Translations under genes and position numbers: made by a program | Source of the DNA: Siphonodentalium dalli | Taxonomy: Eukaryota > Mollusca > Scaphopoda > Gadilida > Siphonodentaliidae | NCBI GenBank assembly: GCA_032622095.1 | Contig: CP136066.1 | Location: 182,318,716 to 182,382,715, forward strand | Length of the DNA: 64,000 nt | Direction: 5' to 3' | Part shown: positions 36,091 to 47,650 of the stretch, one piece after another | Layout: each line of letters starts with the position of its first letter | How positions within the stretch are numbered: the first letter of the stretch is position 1 | Notes under the pieces: generated by a model | The model's database searches: none | Told to the model about the DNA's origin: nothing | What the model saw: only the letters and a program-made list of their open reading frames with translations

Positions 36091-36507
36091 TATGGAAAAG
36101 TGAATAACAAATTAAATGAGGAATTGAGACGTCTGCCTAAATCCATCTATATTGCGCAAGCATCACATTTTCATTGATTTATTTAGCAATTGACTTGCCT
36201 CGTGACGTACCGCAGTTTCGATAAAAAGTTCCATTAGACTCGGTGTTAGACTCGCTAAAAACATTTCATGAGTCCAATTTGACTTTTTCGCCGGATTATC
36301 ATGCAAGGGCTTTCGCCCATTTAGAAATGGTGTTACGAGATGGATACTAAATGTACAAACTCGCACCCTCGTACAGTATAGCGTATACTCGCATGTTATA
36401 AATACTCGGTTACAGTATTTTTATTCTGCATATCTAGGGCAAAAAAAGCAAATAATATGCATTTCTTATTATGAATTTGATCTACAATCCTTTTTTTAAC
36501 ATTCCAG

Positions 36508-36621
36508 GTTGACCTACAGACTGCCAATAGGCAGCTTATTGTCATCTCAAATGAGCCGGAAGACAACAACACTATCAGTATGATATGGTGGTCGGGGGAG
36601 AGGATTCCGACTTATATGTAG
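36508..36621 (+). CDS. Exon C4 of the unidentified family
   Basis: An ATTCCAG acceptor, then VDLQTANRQLIVISNEPEDN, NTISMIWWSGERIPTYM and TAG. Same length and phase as C1 and C3, about 40% alike by eye, so an older paralogue. The end is ATGTA|GTAAGT, a consensus donor, even though the rest has diverged. Only a B stump lies upstream, so function is doubtful. Confidence 0.5.
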   Translation, partial: VDLQTANRQLIVISNEPEDNNTISMIWWSGERIPTYM

Positions 36622-36959
36622 TAAGTACTGGGTATATTCATATTATCGCCCTCATAATCGATCTTATATTTCAAATCAAATGCCAAAATTTGCCGAATCG
36701 CTCAAATCTAATATATATTTTAGGAAAGTTTGTGTATGAGGGGTGTGCGTCCGCGACTACGTCAAACTGGGGACGTCGACCTGATTTTATGCCTTGCACT
36801 GGGGACCTAAAAAAAAATGGGGACCTAAATGAGGTCCCCATTTTTTTGCCCACTTTGAAATACACAAATGGGGACCTTGAACAAGAAAAAACTAAAATTA
36901 AAAAAGTCCCCGGTTTATGATTTCAGTCAGACACCTTCAGACTCCATCCTCACGCTGGG

Positions 36960-37150
36960 AGTGTGTCTCGCTAGCACAGTTCGCATTCACACACGTGTCA
37001 AGTTACTACGCATGCGCATAGGGCCTACATGTCAAATGACTGCGCATGCGCACCTAGATGCCTATGATGATACGTCACGACGATTTCTCAATGTTTTCTT
37101 GGCGCGCTCGGTGAATTTTCGGATATTTATCATATTAGGATGCCATTTCG
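36960..37150 (+). promoter_or_regulatory. Promoter-like island with NRF1-like and CRE-like sites
   Basis: Within a CG-containing patch are two NRF1-type palindromes (ACGCATGCGCA at about 37008, TGCGCATGCGCA at 37041) and a CRE-like TACGTCAC at 37071, followed 70 bases later by a strong donor (TTTCG|GTAAGT at 37150). This could be a promoter with a short first exon. Identical in copy 2 at 40580-40770. Confidence 0.35.
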
Positions 37151-37763
37151 GTAAGTTTTGTTACTTTTATACATTTAATTAGCCTGACTGAATTTAGACT
37201 AGAGTCGAATCTGTCCATTAATATAATTTTCAATAAGCGTTTAGGTCTATAGATTAGATATTTAAACCCCCGATGTGTTAAAATTAAAATTCGAGGTGTT
37301 GGCATTTCGATCTTGTGGCCAAAAATTGATAACTCAGAAAAGATAGAAAATTCTCTTTTATGCTTTCTTAAATTTCTGATTGCGAACATATGTAGGCCTA
37401 CAGCGGGTCGTGTAAATCGACGACCTTAAAGTTAAAAGAACGTGGAGGAAAAAGCAATGTTACTTCTCATGTGTATTTAGGGCTATTACACGCTTCTGTG
37501 TCATATACATTTATATTGGACTGGGCAAAGACCAACGCCTCACAACCATTAAAATGTCCAGATTCGGGAAATGTAGTAACATTCTTTTGACAATAACCAG
37601 GTTTTGGGAAGGCGGTGGCGAGTGAACATAAACGCAAAACCACTTGTAAGTGTTATCACAAACATTGTACATATATTGCCTATTTACTTTAAAACTGTTC
37701 AATACGATGAAAAGTTGTCACCAACAATATGGATCAACGAATGAAAAAATAAATAAATTATCT

Positions 37764-37782
37764 TGAAGGTTTTGTTTCATCG
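37764..37782 (+). pseudogene. Exon B5 stump
   Basis: Duplicate of the stump at 34144-34162. Confidence 0.5.
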
Positions 37783-40127
37783 GTGAGTAACTCTACTAAA
37801 CATTTTAAAGAATATCATGAACACATTTTTCATGAAATGTTTTATCAACATACGATTATATTAATTATTTAATTTCTCATTCCAAATACAATGCCATTTT
37901 GAGATTTATAAAATATTGCGCTGGCCCCCCACTCCAGAAATAAATGGGTTTCCAGCGCTAATTCATCAAGCATGCGTCAATATGGCAATTCAAAATACAT
38001 AAATACAAATATAACAAAGCTGTGTGAAAAGAAATGTATACATTAGTACAACACTGGAAATGGATATAATGAAACGAGGGTCGTGTTTTTGTCGATCCGG
38101 GTGTACGTTGAATTAAACGTATACCTATTTATTATGGGTGCTATATTTATATTAAATAGTAATCTATATATGAATCTTAATACAGGATGTAAGTAGGTTG
38201 GTAAGCTTATATAGCTACTCGTTATATTTCTGTGTATGGGGGCCGGTATGTTCTTTTATACGTGTGTATACCGTGTTATTGATGTTAATATTTCATCGTT
38301 TCAAATTTGATATTTTTAAATCGGCACTTGACAGAAGTACTTGATATACTCGCTATCAACATAGGTTACTTATATACTTTGTTTAATAACTATTGTTGCA
38401 GTAGAGCCTCAATATATACATCTATATACAAATATACACATAACACACAAAACAAAAAAATACGTAACTGATTCAACATATTAATGCATATGTATATACG
38501 TAACAAATTATATTTATTGAAATTTAAAGTAAACTACGTTAAAATATAAAGTTGCTAATATAGGTGATGGAAAATACTTCATATATATTGGCATTCTTGT
38601 TTCATGAATAATCTTGTACAGTTGTCGCCCCATCTCGGTGGGTGACAATCTCATGTCTCCAGAGAAGGGCAACAGAGAGAAGTTTATTCCTCCAAATATG
38701 GAGACAATATGATTTAATTATATAACAGAAATTATCTGGTGACATATATAAACAGTACACTATAACTATAGAAGGCTAATTTTGAGTAGTTAGTTTCACT
38801 CGGGTAAACCCGTCCATCAAACGGTGACAGTGTTAAGATACCAGGAGGTCAGGTGACTTGGAATCACCATATCGAACCCGAATAAGATTTCGCATATAAT
38901 TATAAATATGTTGCGGGAACAATTACTGCAGGGAAAGATGTAAACAAATTTCAGCCCACACATGAGTCGCAAGCTATCTGTAAATAGACATAAGTTAACC
39001 AAACAAATACTTATCCGATATGACATAGAATACTTTCACAGGCAAAATCTTAATCAGAGCACAGGATGCTAATAAACCGCACTTTATCCCCATTTTTTTA
39101 AACTTAGAAATTAGTTTGCAACCTGCACTTTTATTTCTACATATTTCGGTCAATGTATTTTAGTCTTGGCTCTAATATTTAGTAACACGAGAACCTGTGC
39201 ACCTGCTATTATGTCTGTCCGACTTCTTTGTGTGGAATTATTCCCCTTTTTAAACTTGGAACATTTTCACAACGTGAATAATTTATTCTGAGCTTTTTAG
39301 TCCTACTACTTTCCAGTTAATAGCTTCAAGATTCAAGGACTGTGCACCTGCAATACAACAACTGTTATTTTATTTGAAATGTCTACTGACATGTCAAACA
39401 TCTTAGTATTTCAAAACGCGGGAATGTCCTCGGTCACATTGGGATAGTCACGCCTCTAGTTATAAATGTTGTACACAATGTGTTTTCTTGTACTTGTCGA
39501 TGTTTTGGTGACAATCATAGTGGACGACACGCGTAGCGTCCAGTGCAATGACTCTTCACCACAACATAGAGGACAAGAAAACGCATTGTATGCCATTTCT
39601 ATTATTAATCTGCATCTTTTTCAAATTTGGAATAAAACTTTTGTGGCCATTGTTTTTGTTTGGCACAGTTTTCTATACAAAAGTATGTATTTGATCACTA
39701 TAGTACAAGCTATGGAAAAGTGAATAACAAATTAAATGAGGAATTGAGACGTCTGCCTAAATCCATCTATATTGCGCAAGCATCACATTTTCATTGATTT
39801 ATTTAGCAATTGACTTGCCTCGTGACGTACCGCAGTTTCGATAAAAAGTTCCATTAGACTCGGTGTTAGACTCGCTAAAAACATTTCATGAGTCCAATTT
39901 GACTTTTTCGCCGGATTATCATGCAAGGGCTTTCGCCCATTTAGAAATGGTGTTACGAGATGGATACTAAATGTACAAACTCGCACCCTCGTACAGTATA
40001 GCGTATACTCGCATGTTATAAATACTCGGTTACAGTATTTTTATTCTGCATATCTAGGGCAAAAAAAGCAAATAATATGCATTTCTTATTATGAATTTGA
40101 TCTACAATCCTTTTTTTAACATTCCAG

Positions 40128-40241
40128 GTTGACCTACAGACTGCCAATAGGCAGCTTATTGTCATCTCAAATGAGCCGGAAGACAACAACACTATCAGTA
40201 TGATATGGTGGTCGGGGGAGAGGATTCCGACTTATATGTAG
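40128..40241 (+). CDS. Exon C5 (duplicate of C4)
   Basis: Identical to 36508-36621, including the ATGTA|GTAAGT end. Confidence 0.5.
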   Translation, partial: VDLQTANRQLIVISNEPEDNNTISMIWWSGERIPTYM

Positions 40242-40579
40242 TAAGTACTGGGTATATTCATATTATCGCCCTCATAATCGATCTTATATTTCAAATCAAA
40301 TGCCAAAATTTGCCGAATCGCTCAAATCTAATATATATTTTAGGAAAGTTTGTGTATGAGGGGTGTGCGTCCGCGACTACGTCAAACTGGGGACGTCGAC
40401 CTGATTTTATGCCTTGCACTGGGGACCTAAAAAAAAATGGGGACCTAAATGAGGTCCCCATTTTTTTGCCCACTTTGAAATACACAAATGGGGACCTTGA
40501 ACAAGAAAAAACTAAAATTAAAAAAGTCCCCGGTTTATGATTTCAGTCAGACACCTTCAGACTCCATCCTCACGCTGGG

Positions 40580-40770
40580 AGTGTGTCTCGCTAGCACAGT
40601 TCGCATTCACACACGTGTCAAGTTACTACGCATGCGCATAGGGCCTACATGTCAAATGACTGCGCATGCGCACCTAGATGCCTATGATGATACGTCACGA
40701 CGATTTCTCAATGTTTTCTTGGCGCGCTCGGTGAATTTTCGGATATTTATCATATTAGGATGCCATTTCG
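40580..40770 (+). promoter_or_regulatory. Promoter-like island, duplicate
   Basis: Copy of 36960-37150 in the second tandem unit. Confidence 0.35.
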
Positions 40771-41070
40771 GTAAGTTTTGTTACTTTTATACATTTAATT
40801 AGCCTGACTGAATTTAGACTAGAGTCGAATCTGTCCATTAATATAATTTTCAATAAGCGTTTAGGTCTATAGATTAGATATTTAAACCCCCGATGTGTTA
40901 AAATTAAAATTCGAGGTGTTGGCATTTCGATCTTGTGGCCAAAAATTGATAACTCAGAAAAGATAGAAAATTCTCTTTTATGCTTTCTTAAATTTCTGAT
41001 TGCGAACATATGTAGGCCTACAGCGGGTCGTGTAAATCGACGACCTTAAAGTTAAAAGAACGTGGAGGAA

Positions 41071-43121
41071 ATGTTAATGTATCGCCCTGATTTCCGTTCG
41101 CAACTTCGCAATTAGTTGATATTTTAAATAACATCACCATGTCAAACTGGGGACTTCGATGTGATATTAATTATACTCTACACTAACACTGGGGACCTCA
41201 ACAAACTGCATGCAGAGTTGCAGCCCCACATCATGTGCCGCCCGAATGATTAAAGTGTAGGTCGCGACTATTTCGGTTATATGCGCGCATTTATGTAATT
41301 CAACTCCAAATAGTGACCTACTGCAGAGTAAAAGTCGCTTCTGCAAAACGCTGGCTTTGTTTTGATACAGCGCGTCATCAAAGACGACGTCACGGAAAAA
41401 TATTTTTGAATCGGCGAGATCATGAAAAGCGACGTTCCGTTCTTGTGACGTCACAAGTTGAAGACTGTAAATTGTTTGTGTAATGTTGATTAAAATTGGC
41501 GGACGGAGCATGCATTTCGGTGTTAAGCTGTTCTATTTTTGTTGTTGTCTGCGACATTGTGATTTCGGATTTGCGATAGACTTTCTACCGTACATATAGC
41601 CATCGGAGTTTGAACTGTCATAATTGTTGATCAAATGTCACAGAACCACCAAATGCCGACAACAATGTAACATTCTAGAAATAATTTGGACGGTGCAGAG
41701 AGATTGTATAGCACTACTCTCGATCGGGATCCAAATAATAGCAGGGGTGGACAAAAGTAAAATATAAATAAGAGTGCGGGCGCAATATTAATAGTACAGG
41801 GGGATTGTGTGTGTTTCTGATAGACTGATACCCAGTTGCCCACATAATTCAGAGAAATAAATTGATACCATAACTAATTGATACCTTAACCACTGTAGAA
41901 TATTGGGTACGGTACTTTTTCGTGATTTAGTCCACATTTGTTGTTGGCCATTATAAATAATAGCCCTATAAGTATTTCTGAACATTATTTTTACTGTTTG
42001 TAGGGCTTTCTGAACAATCACCCTCCCTCTGTTGTTGAACTAATTTCTCATAGGACCGCATGCCTACTCAAACATCAAGTTGGCGTCACTAGATTTGGCG
42101 TTTTTCAGTGATTTTTGCGATCCCTCTGAGGTTGGTGGCTTCACAATTTTTTTTCATTCCGTATAATTCTCGCTTCAGACAATTAATTTTCACATTTTAT
42201 TTTTTTCATATCTGCTAATTTTTTTTTTTTTTCAATGATTATTTTTGTGTTCCATTTTTATTTTGAGCCATGTGATTTTAAAAGCACCAGCTACCGATCG
42301 AAATACCTAGATTTTAAAAGTCCGCCCATGGACTTTAATATAAGGTCGGCTGGCGAGGATCACGAAGCAATCAATATTATTTCCACCCAGCATTGCCGCA
42401 GCATTATTGATGCATATTCGGCCAACCCAAAGCGATTCATTTTTATTTAAATATGTATAAAGAACAAATACGCTTCATACTAGTTAACACCCCTATGTGG
42501 CCCCAATTTATGGAACACGTGTATTTGTTAGACCTGTTCGAGTTCGCAACGATAACCATGCAATATCATATGAATATAGGCCTATATGCCTACCCCTCGT
42601 TGGTTAAAAAATGGAATCGACCACTCAAGTAAATAGCCAACCATTCGCCCAAAAGTTCGGACGTGTCGATATGTTTACCAGTCCAGATGGCTGCGGGGTC
42701 ATATAATGTAGGTACATTGCATGCACTCTGGTGGCTGATTGTACTTTCATTTTCGATTTTTCAATATAAGTATATTTAATCATTGTTAGATGTGGGAAGC
42801 CCGGCGCTATTAATTCGTCGGCGACTTTTGTTTAAAATGTACACATTTTGCTTCGGTTTTTGCCAGTGACTTACGCTTTTTTAGCCGGGAAATAAACGGA
42901 CATGGCTCATTCGAACCTCCAAATTTCTGTCTACTTAATTTGTAGCGACTGATACAATAGGTCGACAAATAAACGAACTTTTGATATACCGGTTTCATAT
43001 GGTCTGAAAAACACTTGCCAAAGTCCCAGACATTTTCAACTTTTCGCCAGAAGTAAGATAAACGCTCTTTATTGTTACCATATCTGGAATGGATTGGTTA
43101 TTTTTGCAAAAAAATCTCTAA
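41071..43121. other. No gene seen; CRE-like sites
   Basis: A near-perfect CRE (TGACGTCACA) at about 41449 and GACGTCACGG at about 41390 lie inside a minus-strand frame of 114 codons (41167-41511) that has no recognised domain. The ACTGGGGACNTCGA word near 41149 echoes 36774. A T-rich run lies at 42220. Confidence 0.35.
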
Positions 43122-43400
43122 TTATTCCGGATAGTAGCATTCGACACTTTCCATTTTGTTGCTTCTGCATTTTAGTGTGACCGCGATTGGTCGTGAATTT
43201 TCCGTTTCCTGGTTAGTAAATTTGACCGAGTCATTTGCTAACTTCTGATTGGCTAAGACGAGTTCATCCATGAATATTAGCCAATCCGGTGTTATCGTGC
43301 TATTTTTGTAACGCGGGAAACCGATTTCATTCATTAGTTCGAATAGTCTTGATTGACAGCCGTCTTGTTCCAATAAACGTCTGATAACAGATGCGGCCAT
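43122..43400 (-). CDS. Small ORF or first exon, unidentified
   Basis: The frame begins with an excellent context, AAGATGGCCGC, which also resembles a YY1 site at the start codon. It encodes MAASVIRRLLEQDGCQSRLF, ELMNEIGFPRYKNSTITPDW, LIFMDELVLANQKLANDSVK and ends ESVECYYPE; 92 residues, helical, soluble. A GC box (GGGGCGGAGC) sits about 20 bases upstream, as at many housekeeping promoters. No strong internal donor, so it may be a complete small protein. Not recognised. Confidence 0.45.
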   Translation of the reverse strand: MAASVIRRLLEQDGCQSRLFELMNEIGFPRYKNSTITPDWLIFMDELVLANQKLANDSVKFTNQETENSRPIAVTLKCRSNKMESVECYYPE

Positions 43401-44045
43401 CTTAATTTAAAATTAAGCTCCGCCCCTCGACATCTACCGGCGCTTTGTTGGGATGACATTAACTAACACGAACACTGACTTCCGGGTTGATAACACGTTT
43501 TTCGAAAACAATGGATCTAAATTAAAAATCAAGATTAAATCTACTTGAAAACGAAATGACACAAGACTAAATCATAAAATTTAACATCATTGAGTAAAAG
43601 CACAAGAAAAGAGAGTGCGCGCTCCGCATATCGAGATAAATCGATCGAATTGATGGATGCACGATATTGGGCAATAAATTATAAACTGAGTTACTCATTC
43701 ACTAACAAAGTTACTAACGGATCACAAAATATATATGTTATTGAAGGGCCATTAATGCCCTATTCTATATCTGATGACAGTTGGACATGAAGATTAGGCA
43801 AGTTTTTATCACTTTATTTCACCAATCAACTTTCAATCAATACTTTCTCATATGTCCTGTCCATCTATTTATTTACTTGTTTGTCTGTTTTATCTTAATT
43901 ACTCTACCTGTGAGTGTGAAGGTGACTTGATTGTCAATAAACTTATCTTTGCATATATGATAGGCCAATAGATAAATATCTGTGTTGATTCGGTACGGTA
44001 TTTAACGTACAAGTCATATTTACAGCTCTATTAGTTGGGTTGTAC
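43401..44045. other. No further gene seen
   Basis: Apart from the GC box, AT-rich. A plus frame at 43590-43790 has a basic, Ser-rich start but no splice or start support. Confidence 0.3.
43416..43440 (-). promoter_or_regulatory. GC box upstream of the minus-strand ORF
   Basis: GGGGCGGAGC on the minus strand close to the ATG at 43400, in otherwise AT-rich DNA. Confidence 0.4.
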
Positions 44046-44314
44046 ATGTATGTCAGAGGCCCCCACCCCACCCCCATGGGATACGGAATACCACTTAACA
44101 CAGAGGGTGGAATACGTAATACCAGTTAACAGCCATATGGAATACATAAATTTTCATAAAAATATATCAAAACTTAATTTTTTGGAAGATCGGCGTACGA
44201 ATACCGGTATATTTGGAATACCGAATACCTCCTAACAGAGGGGCCAGAATACGGCGTACCTCTTAACAGGGCATGGAATACAGCGTTCGAAAGGGGGGGG
44301 GGTGGGGGCCTCAT
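44046..44314. mobile_element. MITE-like element with GAGGCCCCCACCCC ends
   Basis: Left end GAGGCCCCCACCCCACCCC and right end GGGGTGGGGGCCTC are inverse. The interior has repeated GGAATAC/ CTTAACAG words. The word ATGTATG lies near both ends but is not directly adjacent on the left, so target duplication is unclear. Confidence 0.65.
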
Positions 44315-44886
44315 GTATGCTAAATATGTTGATGTTCTTTGTTGGTTCTTTCAATTGATGTTATTTCACGGTGTCTGTATCGTCCAGATGATCAATTTCA
44401 TTATTGTCAACTCAGTCTTGAAAAAATGCATATTTCTATTGAGAATTATTTGCTATTATTGCACAAATTATTAAATATTGAAAACAAATATACATTTGGT
44501 CAAAATTAATTATGAGCATTGAGCAGAGCCTGGTTGAAATGCTACGGTGTGGCGAATCATACTCGTCTGCGAGCGACGGTCAGAACTGATGCTATATATG
44601 CATGGTTCTATTAATGGTTTGTATTTTGATGAGGTAAACTGCTCGTAACCTCCATTGTAGACAATTTCACACCAGGTTCTATTCATAAACAAATTAGAAA
44701 TTTGGCATAAGGAACTGTAGTAAACAAATGTCTGTCCAAATGACTATAGATCATTGACGACACGGCCATACATATATATACGGGTAATCCAATGTTAATA
44801 ATGTAATGAGGCAGCATGTTTAACACAACCTTTATTATTAAACATTATAAAGTTAACATATTAAAGACATACAATGGACTTGTTCG

Positions 44887-45160
44887 GTGTCGTCCGATTT
44901 TTTTCACCGGAGTTATGTCCCTTAGTTTGCCGATTTTAAGGTCGTAAGCGCAATAACTCGAACAAATATTAACCGATTTCAATAATTTTTGGTATACGAG
45001 TTGCTTTCAACAATATCTTTGACAAGTTTGAAAACCAGTGTCGTCCGATTTTTCGCAGCGGAGTTATGTCCCTTAGTTTGCCGATTTTTAAGGTCGTCAA
45101 CGCAATAACTCAAACCAATATTAACCGATTTCAATAATTTTTGGTATATTTTTTGTTGTT
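44887..45160. repeat. 151-base tandem repeat, two units
   Basis: GTGTCGTCCGATTTTT, GGAGTTATGTCCCTTAGTTT, GCAATAACTC and AACCGATTTCAATAATTTTT recur in order, offset 151 bases (44887 and 45038). Not coding. Confidence 0.85.
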
Positions 45161-45509
45161 ATATTTTAATATTTAATTTAAATTTCAAATTTTTTTGCTC
45201 AAATAACACTCCCAAAAGTTTATAATTTAAGTATTAAGCCCTGTTAAGGCCTGCATATTTATTTGTGGTAATGCTGTACATAACACACCAAATAGGTGAA
45301 GAGCAAACAATTAATTAGACATATACATACAAAAATAGGTGAAAGGGTATAGATATATTAGAGAGTGTTTTGATAGAGTAAAAGAGAGTGACGCGGGGAT
45401 GTTGTCACAAGAGTATTTCCCAACAGGGAGCGCCGTCATCTTGTGTATATGTGAGTTCACTGCATGGCCACATGGCTGGTGTTATAATCTAAACAGTAAA
45501 CAACCCACG

Positions 45510-47650
45510 AATGAATGAATGAATGAATGAATATATTTATTGTCAAACTCGCTGCAAGTTAATGCAGAACATTAGAGCAAAGACATATATACATATTTAC
45601 AGGAAGGGTGAATTGTAGGATCACCTCAACAAAAATAAACAAATACATACTTTCACGTGTATATTCCCACTAGCATGTTTACATAGGTTATACATTATAT
45701 CAATCTAACGTCATATACGAAGATCATATATGTAACAGTTTTATCTAATCATAAAGCCAATATTCTTACGTTATAAGTTTATACGTCTAAAATTATTAAT
45801 TTTGAGACATGTTATCAATGTTTTCATCCACGACGCGAAAGCCTAACTTAATGAATATACAAAGTCTTCTCAACACACTGATATTCTGAATGGTCAGTAG
45901 TCTATAAAACTTTTCTTGGCTCGGGTATTGCCAATAGTATGTGGGCAGATATTTTTCTCTCAGATCTTGTAAACGCTTGCAGAAAATAACAAAGTGGTAT
46001 TCGTTGCCAACCCCATTACCACATATGTTACAGATTCGATCATTCATCTCCTCACGCTTCCATCTACCTCGCTCTATTGGTAGGTTATGGTTGCTTGTTC
46101 GGAGTTTTAACAGATATTTAGCCAATCCAAACGATATTTCAGATATATAGGAGTCAAATTTAGGCATATCCCTTATGTGACTATAAAATTCACCCCTTGA
46201 TGATTTTCCCATGTCACCACGCCATTTCTGAATGTGCTGATCAATAAGAACTCTCTCAACTCGCTTGCGCTGTGCAAGTGTCAATGGGGATTGACGCAGC
46301 CAGAGATCGGCGCATCCTGTCAACTGAAGTATTGATTGGATTTCTGAAACCCAACGCAGTCGCTTACCCCTAGTTATATCGGTACCATCCACAGCAAGTG
46401 CGAGTTGGTATATCTTGTTGGCTACCGACGTTTCATCAGAAATAAGTTTTGACCAGTAAGCCAACATTCGCATTTTGGTTTTTATAACAATTGGTATGTG
46501 TCCCGTTTCTCCATATAATATATAGTTGGGGGTACTTGTTTTCAAACGCAGAATATATTTTAAAAAGTGGGAACTTATCTTTTCTAGATTACACATGTTT
46601 TCAAAGCCCCAGACTTCGCATCCATACATGCATGTTGGTTCCACAATTGACTTAAATAGATATATGAGCGTTCCCTTTGAAAGTTCCATATTACTAACTT
46701 TATATTTCAGCGCATACATAGCTTTAGTACCTATCTCCGACAGCCTCTTAATTGCTTTACAAAAACGTCCATTATAAAAAAACGTTATTCCCAAATATGA
46801 AAACGTTTCAACCACGTCAAGGTAAACGTCTTCATATTTGAAATCTGGCCATTTGCGTGGTTTCTTCTGGCAAAATATCATAACTTTAGTTTTAATTTTG
46901 TTTACTCTCAAATTCCACGCGTCTGTGTAGTCACTAAAAGCATTCAAAGCGCGTTGAAGACCCTCTGCGCTGTCTGAGAAAATTACAGTATCATCTGCGT
47001 ATAACAGTACCATAATTTTTAAGTATGAACCAAATTTATCAAAAAAGGTCGAGTTCACAAGTTTCAACTCCTCTATTGCGCAGTCCGAAAAAAACGATTC
47101 GATATCATTTATAAATAGAGAAAATAAGAAAGGTGAAATGTTTTCACCTTGCCTTACCCCTGAATCACATGCAAAGAATTCTGATCTCTTATTTCCTTGT
47201 ACAACACATGACTTGATGCAGCAATACATATTTCGTATCACGTTTAGCACTTTGCCATTAAGGTTATTTTGAATCATTTTTAGCCATAAACCGTTTCGCC
47301 AGACAGTGTCAAAAGCTTTCTTTAAATCAACAAAAGTGCAATATAGTTTCCTCCCACTCGATAAGTACAAGTCAATCAGTGTGTGCAAGATAAATAAATT
47401 ATCCACGGTTGAGTGATTACGACGAAACCCAGCCTGGAAATCGCTAATGATATTTTCACGATCGGATATTGCATTCAGCCTATTGTTTAAAATAGCAGTA
47501 AATAGTTTTCCAATACAGCTGACAAGTGTGATACCTCTGTAATTATCTGGATCGCGTTTACTGCCTTTCCCTTTGTACAGGGGAAGAATATGACCCGACA
47601 GTAATGAGAATTTAATGAGCACTTGCACCAATGCTGAATGATAACAGTGT
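45510..47650 (-). mobile_element. Non-LTR retrotransposon (LINE), 5'-truncated, copy E
   Basis: The 3' end at 45510-45532 is an (AATG)n run on the plus strand, i.e. a (CATT)n tail, as in LINEs with short-repeat tails. A 611-codon open frame occupies most of it. The endonuclease domain is missing and the region before the reverse transcriptase appears compressed. Different subfamily from copies A-D, whose tail is ATCT-rich. Confidence 0.95.
45796..47631 (-). CDS. LINE reverse transcriptase ORF2, C-terminal portion
   Basis: Reverse transcriptase blocks in order: LPLYKGKG and DPDNYRGITL (about residues 15-37), QAGFRRNHST (66-75), FVDLKKAFD (100-108), GVRQGENISPFLFSLFINDI (158-177) and the catalytic YADDTVIFSD (211-220). 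The C-terminus has RTSNHNLPIERGRW and a C-x2-C...H...C cluster (ICNICGNGVGNEYHFVIFC). No apurinic endonuclease is present. The frame lacks stops over 1.8 kb, so insertion is fairly recent, but truncation makes it non-autonomous. Clade not assigned; CR1/Jockey-like groups fit. Confidence 0.95.
   Translation of the reverse strand: MVQVLIKFSLLSGHILPLYKGKGSKRDPDNYRGITLVSCIGKLFTAILNNRLNAISDRENIISDFQAGFRRNHSTVDNLFILHTLIDLYLSSGRKLYCTFVDLKKAFDTVWRNGLWLKMIQNNLNGKVLNVIRNMYCCIKSCVVQGNKRSEFFACDSGVRQGENISPFLFSLFINDIESFFSDCAIEELKLVNSTFFDKFGSYLKIMVLLYADDTVIFSDSAEGLQRALNAFSDYTDAWNLRVNKIKTKVMIFCQKKPRKWPDFKYEDVYLDVVETFSYLGITFFYNGRFCKAIKRLSEIGTKAMYALKYKVSNMELSKGTLIYLFKSIVEPTCMYGCEVWGFENMCNLEKISSHFLKYILRLKTSTPNYILYGETGHIPIVIKTKMRMLAYWSKLISDETSVANKIYQLALAVDGTDITRGKRLRWVSEIQSILQLTGCADLWLRQSPLTLAQRKRVERVLIDQHIQKWRGDMGKSSRGEFYSHIRDMPKFDSYISEISFGLAKYLLKLRTSNHNLPIERGRWKREEMNDRICNICGNGVGNEYHFVIFCKRLQDLREKYLPTYYWQYPSQEKFYRLLTIQNISVLRRLCIFIKLGFRVVDENIDNMSQN

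Larger units (their letters stand above)
33831..37450. repeat. 3,620-base tandem unit, copy 1
   Basis: Begins AAAGCAATGTTACTTCTCAT and ends CGTGGAGGAA; followed immediately by copy 2. Every stretch I compared, including all derived open frames, is identical in the two copies. It contains an exon B stump, exon C4, a hairpin repeat and a promoter-like island. Confidence 0.95.
37451..41070. repeat. 3,620-base tandem unit, copy 2
   Basis: Direct, head-to-tail repeat of 33831-37450 with no gap. After the last base (41070) the sequence continues with unrelated ATGTTAATGTATCGCC. Confidence 0.95.

Noticed and set aside
35846-36103. 85-codon plus-strand frame (and its duplicate at 39466)
   Set aside because: Half of it is a DNA hairpin also found at 23930 with a different frame.
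36585-37182. Frames of 111 and 104 codons in the tandem unit
   Set aside because: They overlap exon C4 in another frame and the promoter-like island; composition is GGGGACC-repeat driven.
41167-41511. 114-codon minus-strand frame
   Set aside because: No domain, no start context, contains CRE-like palindromes; could be chance. Left as regulatory-like sequence.
44887-45160. CRISPR-like spaced repeats
   Set aside because: Only two long units, no short regular repeat-spacer pattern, eukaryotic context.
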